Positions 1 through 10,771 of a stretch of 64,000 nt of DNA are shown here, one piece after another. The DNA comes from Heliocybe sulcata (taxonomy: Eukaryota > Basidiomycota > Agaricomycetes > Gloeophyllales > Gloeophyllaceae), in contig ML213506.1 of the NCBI GenBank assembly GCA_004369045.1, positions 62,001 through 126,000 of the forward strand, in the 5' to 3' direction. The position numbers were made by a program, and so were the translations under genes. The notes below the pieces were generated by a model. That model saw only the letters and a program-made list of their open reading frames with translations. It did not search any database and was not told the DNA's origin. The number at the start of each line of letters is the position of its first letter. Positions within the stretch are counted from its first letter, which is position 1.

Positions 1-816
1 CAGGCGGAGGCGCTGGTGCGGGCGGCGCAGAAGGAGATATTAGAGACGGAGCATGGAGGAGGAGATGAGGAGGTGCCGCTCAGCGCGAAGCTCGCGGCGT
101 ATGGTGAGAGTTTGGCGATTGAGAGGAGGTTTAAGGAGGAGCGGGAGAAGGCAGAGAGGGAGAGGCAGAGGGAGTGGGAGGGTGGGAGGGGCCAGGGGCA
201 TGCGAGAAGGCCGAGTGCGGGTGCGAGGAGCAGCTCGAGGGGTGCGGCTCAGACGAATACGCCGCCGAGGGTGAAGAAGATACGGAGGCCGCATACGGCG
301 GGCGGGGAGTCTGGGTCTCGTTATCCTGGGGGACAGATGGGACTGGGGCATGCACGCCACGCGCAGGGGATGATGCGCTCGACTTCGGTGCATGTCTCCG
401 GGCACTCGCCAATCACACAGGCGTCCGAGTTCCCGTATTCGACGAATATCGAGATCGTGGAGACCGCTGCGACGCCTGTCGAGGGCTCGCCGGTGCGGGT
501 AGCGCCGCCGTTTGAGCGCGTGCGCTCGCGGACGCCTGATCCCGAAGGGGAGCGGTATAGTCTGGACGAACAGGCGCTGGGGGTGCCGCTGTCGCGCGTG
601 TCGACGGCGCCGTGTGAGGATGCGGTGCTTGGGCGCGGCGCGAGGAGCAGGAACGTCGCGCGGCATGTGGCGAGTGCGAACAAGCTGACGAGGATGGGCT
701 TCGTCGCCACGGACGGGTACCAGACGCCGAGTGGGTACTCCACGCCGGGCGCGGGAAATAAGAACAAGTTTGGGGGATTGAAGTCGTTTGTGCAGTCGCT
801 CAAAGGAAGGGCGTAA
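1..816 (+). CDS. 3' part of a low-complexity protein of unknown function
   Basis: The frame is open from the first base of the window to a TAA at 814-816, so the gene starts upstream and only its last 271 codons are visible. Codon use is strongly GC-biased and no intron is needed. The visible protein opens with a charged helical stretch (KEEREKAERERQREWEG, a likely short coiled coil), then a Ser/Arg/Gly-rich disordered region, and ends in a more conserved-looking basic tail (GFVATDGYQTPSGYSTPG followed by FGGLKSFVQSLKGRA). No enzymatic domain is recognisable. It converges on the coiled-coil gene at 1321-3778. Function unknown; a disordered scaffold or cytoskeleton-associated protein is only a guess. 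Confidence 0.75.
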   Translation, partial: QAEALVRAAQKEILETEHGGGDEEVPLSAKLAAYGESLAIERRFKEEREKAERERQREWEGGRGQGHARRPSAGARSSSRGAAQTNTPPRVKKIRRPHTAGGESGSRYPGGQMGLGHARHAQGMMRSTSVHVSGHSPITQASEFPYSTNIEIVETAATPVEGSPVRVAPPFERVRSRTPDPEGERYSLDEQALGVPLSRVSTAPCEDAVLGRGARSRNVARHVASANKLTRMGFVATDGYQTPSGYSTPGAGNKNKFGGLKSFVQSLKGRA

Positions 817-1320
817 GAATCTCTCTCTCTCTCTTCTCTGTCATTCTGTCAGTCCTCTGGAGGACTACGGACCGCATTCTATATGGTCAGCTTCGCTGCT
901 CGCCTCTCCTTTTCTCTCAATGTTTATTCTACACGGACTATCGCTCTTTTGTATTGATGTCTATCAGCTGTGATGTTGTATGCCTACTGTATCGTCGCTC
1001 GTTACGGCACATATGTATGTTATCCACTGTATTTCTGCGTTCCGTAAAGTTATATAACAGTGTCTTCCATGTTTTGTAACAAGTAAGAGGTGAAACAATG
1101 AGTTGGATTGCATGAGGAAAGCGATACAGTGCAAGCTATTAACAAGAAAATGACCAGACAATATACAAGAATGCAGTATAGTACAGAGAATATAGCACGA
1201 CAGCCAGTGTACAATAGATACATTTAAAGTTACAACATAGTCTCTATACATGGCCGGTGGTGGATCAACAGCCTATACCCGGAAAGTCGTCAGGATCATG
1301 AAATAGCAACAGACCTTCTA
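817..1320. other. Intergenic 3' region between convergent genes
   Basis: About 500 bp separating two stop codons that face each other. It begins with a CT-rich run (tctctctctctct near 823-836) that probably belongs to the 3' UTR of the upstream gene. No coding frame or RNA gene is supported. Confidence 0.6.
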
Positions 1321-3778
1321 TCAGTTCTCTCTAGCAAAACCTCCCATACCCAAACTGCGCTCCGTGAGAAACGAGAGCGGCCGGTTGCCTGGGCCCGGCG
1401 TCATCCCAGCATTCGTCCGTGAAGGTGTCTGCGCATAGAAGCTCGTATGCGGGGTCGAGGAGCCGACGGTGGAGGGAGGCAGCGGGACGCCCGCCGCCGT
1501 ATATCCGGACGCGGGGAGGGGAACTCCAGCTGCGGTATACCCAGACGCGGGCAGCGGGACGCCGGCTGCTGTATACCCCGAGCTCGACACCGCGGATCGC
1601 GCCGTCTTGGTCTTCTTGGACTTTGACCTTGGAGGGGGCGTGGTGAGCGTGTCCCCCGAGCTCGTCGTCTCGGTCGTGGCGTCGGTGGAGGAGGAGTCGT
1701 ACCGCGTGCCCGGCAGCCGGCCGTGCGCGCCGTAGCCTTCTGGGATGACGGGCTGCGTGGGCGGCTGCTCTTGTACGACGTATGATGGGGTTGGCGGGAA
1801 TGGCACAGTGTTCCCTGGGCCATTGGGGAGGTCTGTTGTACCCGCCGCGGGCGTGGGAATCACTTCGGTGGGGGTGAAGAGCTGGCCGTTGGGGAGGACT
1901 ATGGGACCCATCGAGACGGGGGTAGCCTGGTAGATTTGCGTAGAAGCTGGCTGGGGCTGGGACTGGGGCTCGTCGTCGTCGTCGTGGATTGTGGGGAGTG
2001 GCCTGTTGGCATCTTGCGGGGAGAGCCAGCCCTGGGCGGCTGCATGGGATTGGAGGGACCTGTTCGAGCCTGGTCGGGACTGCCATTAAGATGTCAAGTC
2101 AGTGGTGTTCGGAAGAGTGAGGGGGAGAGTGGGACGAGATGGGACGCACGGGAGGCACAATGGTGATGTCGGGCACGGACATGCCAGAGGAGACCGAGTT
2201 CCTCGCTTCTTCTGGTATAGGCTGCGAAGGGCCGCCGCTGCGCCTGCTCGCTCTGCTCTGCCGCCCGGTCTCCGTGGAGACATGGGAAGCGGAGCGGGAT
2301 GGCGGACGGTAGGGAGGCTGGAAGGACGTCGTGGGCAGGGGAGGCTGTTCTGGCCCCCGATTCTAGATACGACAAATGACGATTAAACGGCATTATGAGA
2401 CGAGGAATGACCACTCACGAAACTCGGCGCAGGACTCGTCGACCCGCTCAGCACTTCCGGGATCACGCTCAACCCGCTCTGCCTGCGCTCTCTGACAAAG
2501 GGCGGCGCCTGCGGCTGGGGCATCACCACAGGCTCTGGCATCTGCGGCGGGCTCTCGTTCACGATGCCGAACTGCGATATCGTGGTGCTCTGCGAGTCGG
2601 GCGAGGAGCGCCTGCGTGCACGCGGGGGCTTGTTGTCGGTGCTGGCGCGACGGCTGTGGCGGGTGTTGTTGTTGCCAGCGGGAGGGGGGATAAAGCGGAT
2701 TTCCTCGGGCTCTGGGGGGAGTGGCGTTTGGGCGGAGGGCGTCCCAGGCGTGCGTTGGAGCTCGTGAGGGGGAGGGAGGCGGATACGCTGGTCGTCGTCG
2801 AGGGAGGGGATGTAGTTGTCGGGTGGGATGGGCACGTCGGGGTGCCGTGGTGAGGGGGCGGGTCTGGGATCTAGGACGGGAGTGCGGGTGCGGGTGGAGT
2901 GTGGCGTGCCGGTGCGGTAGTGTGATGGAGTTCGAGATTGAGGAGGGGGTGGGGCGGGCTCAGGCTCAGGCATTGGCTCAGTTTCAGGTTCGGCGTCACG
3001 CTCGGACTCGGTCCTGGGTTCCGGGAGATTTCTGAGCGAGCCCAGCGCAGCGGGCGTGTCCTCGCCCATGACGGCCTCGTAGACAGTCTCCAACGCACGC
3101 GCTGAGTTTTCCCTTCCCTCCTCATACCCCACATACCTTCCATCTTCGTAACCATCATCCTGCCCTCGCCTCAGTCCCGCCGCGTAGCCCTCGCGGTGTC
3201 CTTGCTCCATTGCCCGTTCGATGAGTGCCTGCTCGTGTGCCTTGCGCCACCGTGTGCGCGCCCTCGCGGCGTCCTCTTCTGCGGACTGGCGCGCATTGTC
3301 GAGGTCTCCGACAATGGATAACGCGCGCTTGGTTTCTTCTCGTTGTTCTTCGAGCCGGAGTTTGTACAGCTTGAGCTCCTCGTCCGCCCGAGCCGCTCCG
3401 CGCTGAGCAGCAAGTCTCTCCTCGTTCAGAGTCTTGAGCCTCTGCAGCAGGTCTCTGCACCGCCGCTCCGCTGCATCTGAGCGCTCGACTTCAGCGGTGA
3501 GCTGAGTGGTCAGCTCGAAATTGACCTGTTCGAGCGCCTCGTTGCGTTTCTGCTCTTGTATGAGCATGCGGGCGACATCTCGGATAGATAGACCGGCATA
3601 ATCTTTTGACGTTCGTTCACGCTTTCGTCCGGATACTACACGGCGTGGAAAATCTAGGGAATCTACGCTCGGGAGGGTGTGAGGTCGCGTTGGTGGCGAA
3701 TCGCTATCGTCCGCGCTTGAATAAAATAAAAGGCTTCAGTATTCGAGCGTTCTGAGTCGCGACAAGACGGTACCTCAT
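1321..3778 (-). CDS. Coiled-coil and proline-rich disordered protein, 757 aa, four exons
   Basis: Model: complement of 3774-3778, 2419-3715, 2150-2362 and 1321-2079. All three introns (58, 56, 70 nt) keep frame. The first exon is only five bases (ATGAG), joined to a frame that is open well upstream of the first long internal ATG; this gives the start MSADDSDSPPTRP, which is why I prefer it. Residues about 55-215 are a long coiled coil (NEALEQVNFELTTQL onward), followed by a Gly/Tyr/Asp segment with heptad-like EGY repeats (GHREGYAAGLRRGQDDGY). The rest is Pro/Ser/Thr/Glu-rich and disordered, with an EPEPEP run, an Asp run and three 12-residue tandem repeats near the C-terminus. No family is recognised; the architecture suits a scaffold or adaptor. 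The intron ending at 3716 uses an AAG acceptor, so the first exon is the least certain part. Confidence 0.75.
1474..1581 (-). repeat. Three tandem 36-bp coding repeats (SGYTAAGVPLPA)
   Basis: Within the last exon of the coiled-coil gene the 12-residue unit SGYTAAGVPLPA occurs three times head to tail (1546-1581, 1510-1545, 1474-1509 on the minus strand); the third copy ends in PP rather than PA. The DNA copies differ at many third positions, so the repeat is not brand-new and is kept at protein level. Confidence 0.9.
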
Positions 3779-5406
3779 GGAAAAGACTGGGTATATGCGT
3801 CGTCAAGGTCGTCTCAAGGTATTATACAAGAGTCGTGGCCGTGCAGTCGTAAGATTGACGTGAATACAGAGTAATTATACAACGAATAAGGCTGGCCTCG
3901 CGCTGATCGGAATGAAGATTCGAAATGAACCAAAGATAAACTGCAGATTGGTTGCGTCAAGCACCTCGGAGACTCCCGAACTACTCCCACGGACCTCCGC
4001 TATCAGATCAATCGTCTGACTTGAGGTTGTGCTCGTACAACGCAGTATTCTCCCTGGCGTTCTCTTCAACGTTCTGCGGCTGATATGTGCTCTTGCATAC
4101 AATTCAAGAGAAGACTGTTGAACGGGCAGCAGCCAGCTGCAAGGGCTGGCCTGCGCACCTCGTCTCGTCGCGACACGACCCACTACTGGAATATGGAAAA
4201 AGAGGCTGCCTACCGGACAATAGGCTATCGACTCATTCTGAACGGTGGTCCTGAATCCTTTTCCATTGTTCGCTGATCACCGTAACTCGATCTTTTCTCG
4301 ACTCTTCTCATCGTGTAGAGCTCATATCTCGCGCATAGCTGCCGGTTTCCCAACTCTGGCAATGTTCGAAGATCTACGTCTCTGCTCGGCTCCTTCTGAC
4401 ATTCTGATGGCTGCCTTCATACTCGTCTCCATCTTCCTCGCTGGGATCGTGTCTTACGTGTGCCCCTGTTCCTTGCTTGTCGTCGTTGGCGTGATGGTCC
4501 AGGTGATTCGGAGGGACAGAGGAAACGGTACGCAGTACACTCCAAGTTACAGCCACCTGGTTGCCTTACGTTGCCAGCTGGCTGCATCTCGGACTAGCCT
4601 CTGAGACTGGATCTGTGTCAGTCATACCTCGGCTATGTCTCTCGCAACTCGCAATTCTGACGGCAGTCTCGATTAACTAGCTTGGTCTTACACGGCGTCA
4701 AGACGACGCGATGTCTTTCCTTCCTGTTGTTACTCGGTCTTCAGATTCTTAAGCTCGCCACGAACCTCAGCGAAGTCGTGCACAAGACTACGCTCATGCT
4801 GGGTGTCCACCGTCGCAAAACTCTCGTGATCGTCCACCTTTCTACCGGCAATGCGGAGACTCGTGCTAGTTTCACCTTTTCACGGGCCTTCTTTGCATCC
4901 TCAGCATCGTCAATCTGTCTCCTCGTGCTCGCCACGGGCGATCCTGACCAATGGAGCCAGCCTAAAACTAGTCAAATCGTCCGTCATGGGTCTCGGACTC
5001 GATCATTCGTCCTGCTAAAAACCAAGATGTCTGCGTCAGGTCATGGACCTCCTGACAGTAGCTGTGTAAAGGATAAGGACAGCCTACGCGTTGCAGGTCC
5101 CGGAAATCTATGCCTTGGGTTAGCGCATATGTCTTACGTTTGTAGGAGTCTCAATTGATATGTCGTCACTGAAACTCTATCAACTGACATGGACTTCCCG
5201 GGCCGTTCGCTGTGAATATTGCAATGCATCATCATCTGCCTGGGTCATGCTCACTCCATAGTTTCGTACTTGATCACAGGACTAGACGAGAAGCCGCCGA
5301 AGCTCTATGCCGAGACGCGGTCTTACTGGCGATATATACGTCGGAGGCACTTTGATCATAGGCTGTATACTGTATACTACTCATCGACAGACCGACTTGC
5401 GCTACG
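3779..5406. other. Intergenic region with weak coding traces
   Basis: No complete gene could be built here. Two open stretches on the plus strand encode hydrophobic peptides (around 4362-4540, with MAAFILVSIFLAGIVSYVC, and around 4710-4930, with CLSFLLLLGLQILKLATNL). They might be remnants of a membrane protein, but they cannot be joined by plausible introns and stops are frequent. The last 100 bp are the promoter of the SDR gene. Confidence 0.4.
5331..5340 (+). promoter_or_regulatory. TATA-like element upstream of the SDR gene
   Basis: The motif gatatatacg lies 67-76 bp upstream of the ATG at 5407, an acceptable spacing for a basidiomycete TATA box. Assigned from sequence and position only. 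Confidence 0.35.
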
Positions 5407-6602
5407 ATGTCTGCTCTTCGTCGCATTCGACCTCCCTCTCGTGCGCTCTCTCGGCGTCTTCCTCCATTGCTAGTGAACCCTTGTCGGAAGCTATCAACTA
5501 CTTCGCCGCTACTGGTGTCCAACTCTCCCTATGGCGTAGCAGCGGCGGTGCACGGAACTTCATCGAAGCAGCCTTCCAAGGCCACGTTGTTCTCTGAAGA
5601 GTTCTCCCTGGACGACCGCGTCGGCGTCGTCTCGGGCGGGAACCGCGGCATCGGGCTCGAAGCCGCCATGGCGCTCCTCGAAGGCGGCGCGCGCTCGGTG
5701 TACTGCCTCGACCTGCCTTCCAACCCGTCAGAGGAGTTCCTGAAGGTTAGAGACTACGTGAAGAATATGGAGGTGGCGGGCGGGAAGAAGGCGGGGACGA
5801 TTGAGTACGTCAGTGTGGATGTGACGGATAAGAACGCAGTGGTGAGGGAGGTGGAGAGGATTGGGGATGAGGAGAGGAGAGTGGATGTGTGTGTCGCTGC
5901 TGCGGGGATTTTGAGGAACCATATCTCGTGTATTGAGTATCCGGAGGAGGAGTTTAAGCAAGTGCGTGCCCGAGGTCCGTTTTGAATATGCTATTGAGTC
6001 GTCTTTTGGTAGGTTATGGACGTGAACGTGAACGGTGTGCTGTATACAGCCCAAGCGGCGGGTTTGCAGATGGCGAAGTATAACGTACCGGGAAGTATCA
6101 TTCTCATAGCGTCTATGAGCGGCAGCCTCACCAACATGGCACGTCCTTAGTTCTTCCTCTTATGCATAGCCGCTCAACGGTTGCTTTGTCAGCACCACCA
6201 TTGGGTATCGTATAACACCTCCAAAGGTGCAGTCATACAGATGGCAAGAAGTATGGCCTGCGAACTCGGAACAAAGGGCATTAGAGTGAACTCCCTGTCA
6301 CCCGGGTACATCTACACCAGGTAATAGTATTATATTAACGTTGAGCACCGTGTTGACATTCCCCAGCCTTACGGCACAGTACCTCGACAAGCATCCGGGT
6401 CTGATCGACAAGTGGTCCGCGCAGAATCCGCTGGGACGGATTGGGAGACCGGACGAGATTCGCGGTGTTGTGGCGTGGCTGGCGAGTGACGCCAGTACGT
6501 ACTGTACAGGGAGCGAGTGAGTCTTTTGCGTTGGCTTGGAAGGATGAAGCTGATGTGTACTTGTTCAGCATTATGGTTACCGGCGGCCATCATTCTTGGT
6601 AG
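5407..6602 (+). CDS. SDR-family NAD(P)-dependent reductase (mannitol dehydrogenase / sorbose reductase-like) with a mitochondrial-type presequence
   Basis: Model: 5407-5961, 6013-6138, 6193-6320, 6367-6516, 6569-6602, giving 330 aa. It is a classical Rossmann-fold SDR: cofactor motif SGGNRGIG at residues 76-83, an AAAGI segment at the usual NNAG position, catalytic Ser221, Tyr234 and Lys238 (YNTSK), and the fungal mannitol-dehydrogenase-type ending GGHHSW. The likely reaction is NADPH-linked interconversion of a polyol and a ketose or related carbonyl; the substrate is inference. The first ~60 residues are an Arg-rich, Ser-rich extension without acidic residues (MSALRRIRPPSRALSRRLPP) absent from the cytosolic enzymes and resembling a mitochondrial targeting peptide. 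The second intron (6139-6192) must use a GC donor: a GT nearby would break the HHHWVSYNTSK frame. Confidence 0.92.
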
Positions 6603-7262
6603 CGACGGAGAGGAGACTTAGCGTGCGTGCATATCACATACGTGCCTAAGAAATCAAGAATCCAACCGGGGTCTTATTCGTGGTTTTCTACGATCCTGTT
6701 CGTAGTTTCATCCTGGATAAGTATCGCGCTCGGGCATATTCAACCTTCGAAAGAATGCTCTGACTCAAGTCCTCTCCGTATGGAACGAGTAGCGACATCG
6801 CGAGTGTTTCAGCCAGCGATATCTCTGAAGCTGAGCCTGCAATAGGTTTCGTTTCTTTACCCTCACAACATTGCGTATTTGCCCATTCTAGGTTCCGGTC
6901 ACCAGAACTGCCGAGTTTCCCAGTCCAAGCATGAGCTACGCCTGTAGACACTCTCGACCGCATGACTCTCCGTGCCTCATCATCAAGTGGCCCCTGAAAC
7001 ACTTCTATCTGATTTCCACGCATCACCCGGCAACGGCGACGGAAAGGCCTCTAACATAAGCATCTATCTAACTTCTCCCGCGTTTTGTATCGTAGGTCCA
7101 TGTGTACAGCAAGGGTTTACATAACTTCTGTTGATCCCGCAGGTCTAGTCAATTCCTCGGCGTCGAGATTCTGCCGTGTTGTTTGGTAACGTGGGTACGA
7201 GTACAAAGTTCGTCACTAAACTTCAATCGCTGACTGCTGGTTCATTGTTATACACCTGAGAC

Positions 7263-7324
7263 TTTGTTCCTGCACAGCTTCGCATACTGTCAGTTTGTTC
7301 CTGCACAGCTTCGCATACTGTCAG
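7263..7324. repeat. Perfect 31-bp tandem duplication
   Basis: The 31-bp unit beginning tttgttcctgcacagcttcg occurs twice without a mismatch at 7263-7293 and 7294-7324. It is non-coding and, being perfect, recent (or an assembly artefact). Confidence 0.95.
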
Positions 7325-7780
7325 TTGTCCTGTCTTTTATTCCCGTCGGGGAATCGTAGATGCCGTACCCATCAATGTGAGGAGGTGCCCATCTTTGGGA
7401 CAGGTTGCAAGATGGTTCAACGATATTTAGCAGGCACGCTCCATTAATGGTCTGGCAATTAATTGTCATTGGCAGCGTTATTACAAGACTGATCAATATT
7501 TTGCAAGGTTCAAGTGCCCTACACAGCATTCAACATTGAACATTCAGGCTAGGGCTGACGCGCTCGCCGCTATTCACCACGGGAGATTACCCAATCGCCA
7601 TTTCTTGCTAGTGAAAGGTACATGGTGCTCACAGTTCGGGGACAATTCCCCTCCCCGTCTGCTTCAGCAAGCCGAGTCCGATCAGCGAGCATCGAGGATT
7701 ATTCGGGAAGATCCCGAGTCATATTCACACGGTCAAACATCCGGTTGGACTCGGGCAGCGTGGGCAGTATAGCCGTGCTT

Positions 7781-7840
7781 TCCCAACTGTCAGTACCCAG
7801 TACTTTGTATTCCCAACTGGTAGTACCCGGTACTTTGTGG
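7781..7840. repeat. Imperfect 30-bp tandem duplication
   Basis: Two 30-bp units starting tcccaactg (7781-7810 and 7811-7840) differ at four or five positions. No function is apparent. Confidence 0.85.
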
Positions 7841-9177
7841 TTGAGATCTCGAGTAATGCCCAAACTCGTCCAACCTTACTGCTCTGTGATTGTCCTTGGC
7901 TCAGATAGTGGTGCATCTTCCACGGTACGATTATCTGGGCGCTAATCCCGAGAGCGCCCAAAGAGCTCCAGTGTGTCTCGGCATCGATCACTATGCGCTC
8001 AACGTACGAGTTTCAAAGGTCAAGATATTCTTAGTAAGATAAACTGATACGTGATACAGCGGAAAGCCGCTTCTCACATGGCTCTGAGGGAGCCTTGGAG
8101 TTCAACAGAGCGTCTACTCGGGCTCTCAACAAGAACGCGTGATTCCATTCCTGATGCGCCGAGCAGTACGTACATAATCGTGATTATGGTTTGCATGAGT
8201 CCGTTGACACGGAAGTACTCAGCTGTTTGAAATGGGAAGCGCCCTCGTCGTGCATAGCTCCCCCTTCGTGGCTTGGGCATTCACGGCAAATTTTCACCTG
8301 AAGCGTGTCAGCCAATTGCAATGCTTATTGCTCGTTTCACAGATTATACTTGAACCGTATCCAGATTGCAAGCTTAAGTCAGCGTACGTTCAATGCTGTG
8401 AAAACTGATACCGCTCGACCACGCGCGTCATTATGTCAGGCGATTCAGACTCGAAAACTCGAGTACGGGAATCACCGGCCCCGGGCCTACATTGCTCGCG
8501 CACCCCGTCGTTGCCGTCAGCGCACGAATAACGCCAAACCGTGATGAGGTACCAGGACGATGCACTGCTCGTACTGGAAGGCGAGAGGCTCACATTCCAG
8601 GACATAGATTCGGCCGCTATGATCTCGCGGGCGTTCCATGAATTATGACTCGTTGCAGTGTCACTCACACCGAAGAAAGAGTCAATTGAGCCACATATAA
8701 GGCTGCCGACGTGGACTGTCGGACCGGCGTGGCAATACCGATGTACTCTCGCAGCTCCCGTTTCCGCGACGCCGACATAGAACCTGCGTGGTCTTGCAAG
8801 ACTCTTTTGGTGCGATGCAATTTTCTTTTGATATTTGTCTGGTCGGAGGAACGGGGCAGCGACACACCTTTCATGTTTTGAGTTACTGCGGTTCCGGCAC
8901 AGCAGGGTCTCCATTTCTCTCGGCATCCCTCAGCTCCTGAAGCAACATGATTCAGTTGAACCAACGGTGCAACTGGAATGCAGAAGATATTTAAACTGTC
9001 TCTCGCGTTGTGGAAGAGTCATCATACCTGTTCGTAGTCCCTTCCTTTCCTCCCAGTCTCGTCCAGCGTAGCGGAATCCTAGTGTCCTCGCCTATGGCCT
9101 CATCCGATCGTGCGCAGCGTTTTCTTGGCTGGTGATGAATTCCCAGACGCTGATGTCTCACTTCCCTAGATTGGCGC

Positions 9178-9450
9178 ATGCAGCTCAACAACTACCTGCA
9201 ACTGAGCCAGCAGAATAATATCTTGACTTGGGAGCAGTCATGTAGCGGCCCGGCTCATGCCCGCGTGTGGACGGTCATTGCCTACAGTATGAGCTAAACC
9301 ATACGTTCTGCTCCTATCATTTACTTGTTACTTCCAACAGTCAGGAACATTGAATATGGAAGGGCGACAGCCGCTACCGTTTCAATAGCGAAGGAGGAAG
9401 CGGCTCGTCAGACGTTGGCCGCCCTACACGCAGAGAGGGCCGGACGTTAG
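9178..9450 (+). CDS. Small double-stranded RNA-binding-motif protein, 72 aa
   Basis: Two exons, 9178-9286 and 9341-9450, with a clean 54-nt GT-AG intron. The spliced product begins MQLNNYLQLSQQNN and consists almost wholly of one dsRBM: the helix-1 pattern LNNYLQ, strand residues LTWEQS...VWTVIAY, then YGRATAATVSIAKEEAARQ leading into TLAALHAE, which matches the C-terminal AK-x-x-AA-x-x-AL helix that contacts the dsRNA groove. The usual first Lys of the KKxAK patch is replaced (SIAKEEA), so binding may be weak. No catalytic domain accompanies it. Agaricomycete genomes hold many such stand-alone dsRBM proteins of unknown role. The true start could be further upstream. Confidence 0.72.
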
Positions 9451-10771
9451 AAGAGCCCTTCATAGGTACGCTCCTGTATAACTACAGTGACAATGTTTGA
9501 TTTACACCGCTTGCATATTTGACCCAGAGGATTTCATCATTTTTCCGCCCTACTCTTACCTGCATGCTAGTCGAATGTACGCGCGACTTTGCTTAACTCA
9601 TCAGATCGCACGCGCAGGCCTGTGATTGATCTCTGCTACCATGGACTTTCGAACAATTCAATAAGTACATAATACGACACTCTAAAGGCCGCCTATAGGT
9701 TGCCTCTTCGCCTACCCTAGTACCTGCGTAGTAGCAGCAATATTCCGTAGACCGGTACACACCTTGCATGCGGACACTTATCACCGTATGGACGAGTAGC
9801 TTGCTATATTGCCCTCATTCACTCACATGTTAATACCAAAATAAGCCTGAACGGAAACTAGTCCAACGCAAATAATCAACCTGACTGTCAGTCCAATGTC
9901 GCCGCGCTGCCACCAGCCACATCAATTTGAAATTGCTTTGTGGCGCATCACGCGCACGGCGTGTGCTCTTTTTCCACTGGCCGGTTTGAACTAACCGCGT
10001 ACTCAGCAATCGGCCGCAATGCATTCTTCAGGAACCCTGGTCCAGATGCAATTGCAGGTATGTATCAGCTACCTGTCAGATTCATGTCTAGTCGTCTACC
10101 TGCGAGACGAAACTGTCTTTTACCAGCCGTGGCATCTGGGCGATATTCTGAGTCGGATCTATACATTGTCGCCTACGCTTCCCTTCGACCATCGCCTTTG
10201 AGCACGCTCTTCAACTGACCCTCTGATTGTGCCAAAAGTCAGGGTACCTCTCGGCGCATTCAAGCGCTGGATTTGGGTACGTGTCTGACCATGACGCGTC
10301 GCTTCCTTCGATGATCCCATGGCTATACAGTGCCACCCCGTAGAAGAAAGGCTAAGGTGTGTGCCTTACCTTGTTAACTATAGACCGTGGGTATTCTCGG
10401 TATTGGTTAAAGAGATCATTTTGTTCAACAGCTGGGTTCCACCGGGCATCCGGGTTCGACGGCGTTACAGTTTCGTCCGTGATGGTCCCTGCAGTCTGCG
10501 CCATACATTGATGCCGTCTGTATCACCTCAAACCTCCGGGGAGATGATCCAACGCGGCCATAATATGGATTTTGCGACCCGACATCCCGTCTCTTCTCCC
10601 TCACCAAGCGTCTGCACCAGTCGCAAAATACTTTGCCCTTCATTCTTTCGAGGCTGGACCTCGGTTCTCTCCGTCTTGAGGCCTGGCAGTAACGCTCTCT
10701 TGCCGTCCATCTGTCGTCACGTACCAGTAGGCCGACAAACTGTGCCACTCAGAATACTCTCCGGCTAGCAG
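9451..10771. other. Intergenic region upstream of the GPCR-like gene
   Basis: No supported gene. A plus-strand frame of about 150 codons at 10319-10768 has no recognisable domain, no fungal codon bias and overlaps the presumed promoter of the receptor gene. Confidence 0.45.

Larger units (their letters stand above)
6603..9177. other. Gene-poor region, possible upstream exons of the small dsRBM gene
   Basis: No complete gene is supported. Two small tandem duplications lie here (7263-7324 and 7781-7840). From 8433 an ATG in good context opens a short frame (MSGDSDSKTRVRESP), and about 8555-8645 a frame reads RYQDDALLVLEGERLTFQDI. These could be 5' exons of the gene ending at 9450, because similar N-terminal pieces precede small dsRNA-binding domains in related fungi as far as I recall, but I could not find splice sites that join them convincingly. 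Confidence 0.35.

Noticed and set aside
40-666. Minus-strand open stretch of 208 codons
   Set aside because: Antisense to the strong plus-strand frame 1-816; its Arg/Pro/His-rich product is the usual shadow of GC-rich coding DNA.
1331-2086. Second minus-strand frame of 251 codons
   Set aside because: Overlaps the last exon of the coiled-coil gene in another frame; the chosen frame preserves the SGYTAAGVPLPA repeats and joins the upstream exons in phase.
3779-5406. Possible ABC-transporter-type membrane gene
   Set aside because: Only two hydrophobic open stretches exist and they cannot be linked by introns that keep frame; no nucleotide-binding motif was found.
10319-10768. Plus-strand open stretch of 149 codons before the GPCR-like gene
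   Set aside because: No domain, no splice context, and it occupies the expected promoter.
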